In this document: piece by piece, positions 63,917 to 64,000 of the stretch
Layout: each line of letters starts with the position of its first letter
How positions within the stretch are numbered: the first letter of the stretch is position 1
Assembly (NCBI GenBank): GCA_947387575.1
Contig: CANDOC010000002.1
Location: forward strand, 250,501-314,500
DNA from: Spongorhabdus nitratireducens
GTDB taxonomy: Bacteria; Pseudomonadota; Gammaproteobacteria; Pseudomonadales; Endozoicomonadaceae
Direction: 5' to 3'
DNA length: 64,000 nt
Notes under the pieces: model-generated
What the model saw: only the letters and a program-made list of their open reading frames with translations
What the model was told of the DNA's origin: nothing
Databases searched by the model: none
Translations under genes and position numbers: made by a program

Positions 63917-64000
63917 ATGAAGCATTCCGGCAGGCTGTCTGATCCACTGTTTTTCAAGGCAGTATTGCTTTCAATACTGCTATTTCTGAGTGGCTGTGCC
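63917..64000 (+). CDS. Start of a lipoprotein gene
   Basis: The first 28 codons, running off the window: MKHSGRLSDP, then a hydrophobic stretch ending LLFLSGCA, a standard lipobox with the lipidated cysteine at residue 27. CAGGA lies 6 bases before the ATG. The mature protein is outside the window, so no function can be given. Confidence 0.7.
   Translation, partial: MKHSGRLSDPLFFKAVLLSILLFLSGCA

Noticed and set aside
1-64000. CRISPR array, insertion sequences, prophage, integron or attachment sites
   Set aside because: No regularly spaced repeats, transposase, integrase or phage genes were seen anywhere in the window.

Overview
The window reads as a chromosomal segment of a marine gammaproteobacterium of the Oceanospirillales type, most like Endozoicomonas and its relatives. 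That placement is an inference. It rests on Pseudomonas-like housekeeping proteins (Dxs, RibBA with a decayed second domain, MiaB beside a DUF1820 gene) mixed with genes typical of host-associated bacteria: a eukaryote-type PP2C phosphatase, a secreted DUF2608 HAD protein and a 1922-residue exported protein. There are no rRNA or tRNA genes, no insertion sequences, no phage genes and no CRISPR array. Base composition is balanced except for an AT-rich stretch at about 34.9-41.1 kb.

Layout. 1-7.4 kb: a partial FadL-type porin, a membrane-anchored methyltransferase-like protein, two tandem AGCS Na+/amino-acid symporters, and a two-gene unit of an MshEN-repeat protein plus a basic unknown protein. 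7.5-11.1 kb: xseB-ispA, then dxs behind an unusually structured 433-base gap. 11.2-18.9 kb: ribA, an APC permease, and the leftward operon ribD-ribE-ribBA-ribH-nusB-thiL-pgpA. 18.9-23.2 kb: an RND pump with its adaptor and a small secreted protein. 23.3-27.1 kb: PP2C, an EamA exporter and a GH5-like protein that has lost both catalytic glutamates. 27.1-30.7 kb: proC, an SGNH hydrolase, nrdR, glyA. 31-34.9 kb: hutW-hutX-ygbA-ybaN behind a Fur-like palindrome, a VOC protein and an SDR. 35.3-44.6 kb: the giant exported protein and a hybrid sensor kinase. 44.7-51.7 kb: ettA, coaX, rarD, an M15 peptidase, the DUF2608 protein and radA. 51.7-55 kb: a small membrane protein, two related secreted proteins on either side of an MFS transporter, and a quinone-reductase-like flavoprotein. 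55.2-64 kb: a DAACS symporter, thiE, hemL, a membrane protein, DUF1820, miaB, an OafA-type acyltransferase, a VOC protein and the start of a lipoprotein.

How the genes work together. The riboflavin set is complete: RibA supplies GTP cyclohydrolase II because the second half of RibBA has lost its zinc ligands, and RibD, RibB, RibH and RibE do the rest. Dxs and IspA feed isoprenoid synthesis, and ThiE and ThiL supply thiamine diphosphate, the cofactor of Dxs. HutW and HutX handle haem, and HemL belongs to haem synthesis. The accessory content is dominated by exported or signalling proteins.

Best candidates for something undescribed: the 1922-residue exported protein, with a kinase-like core, a duplicated 260-residue domain and a GGAG-loop hairpin in its leader; the multi-hairpin RNA-like element before dxs; and the MshEN-repeat protein that has no ATPase.
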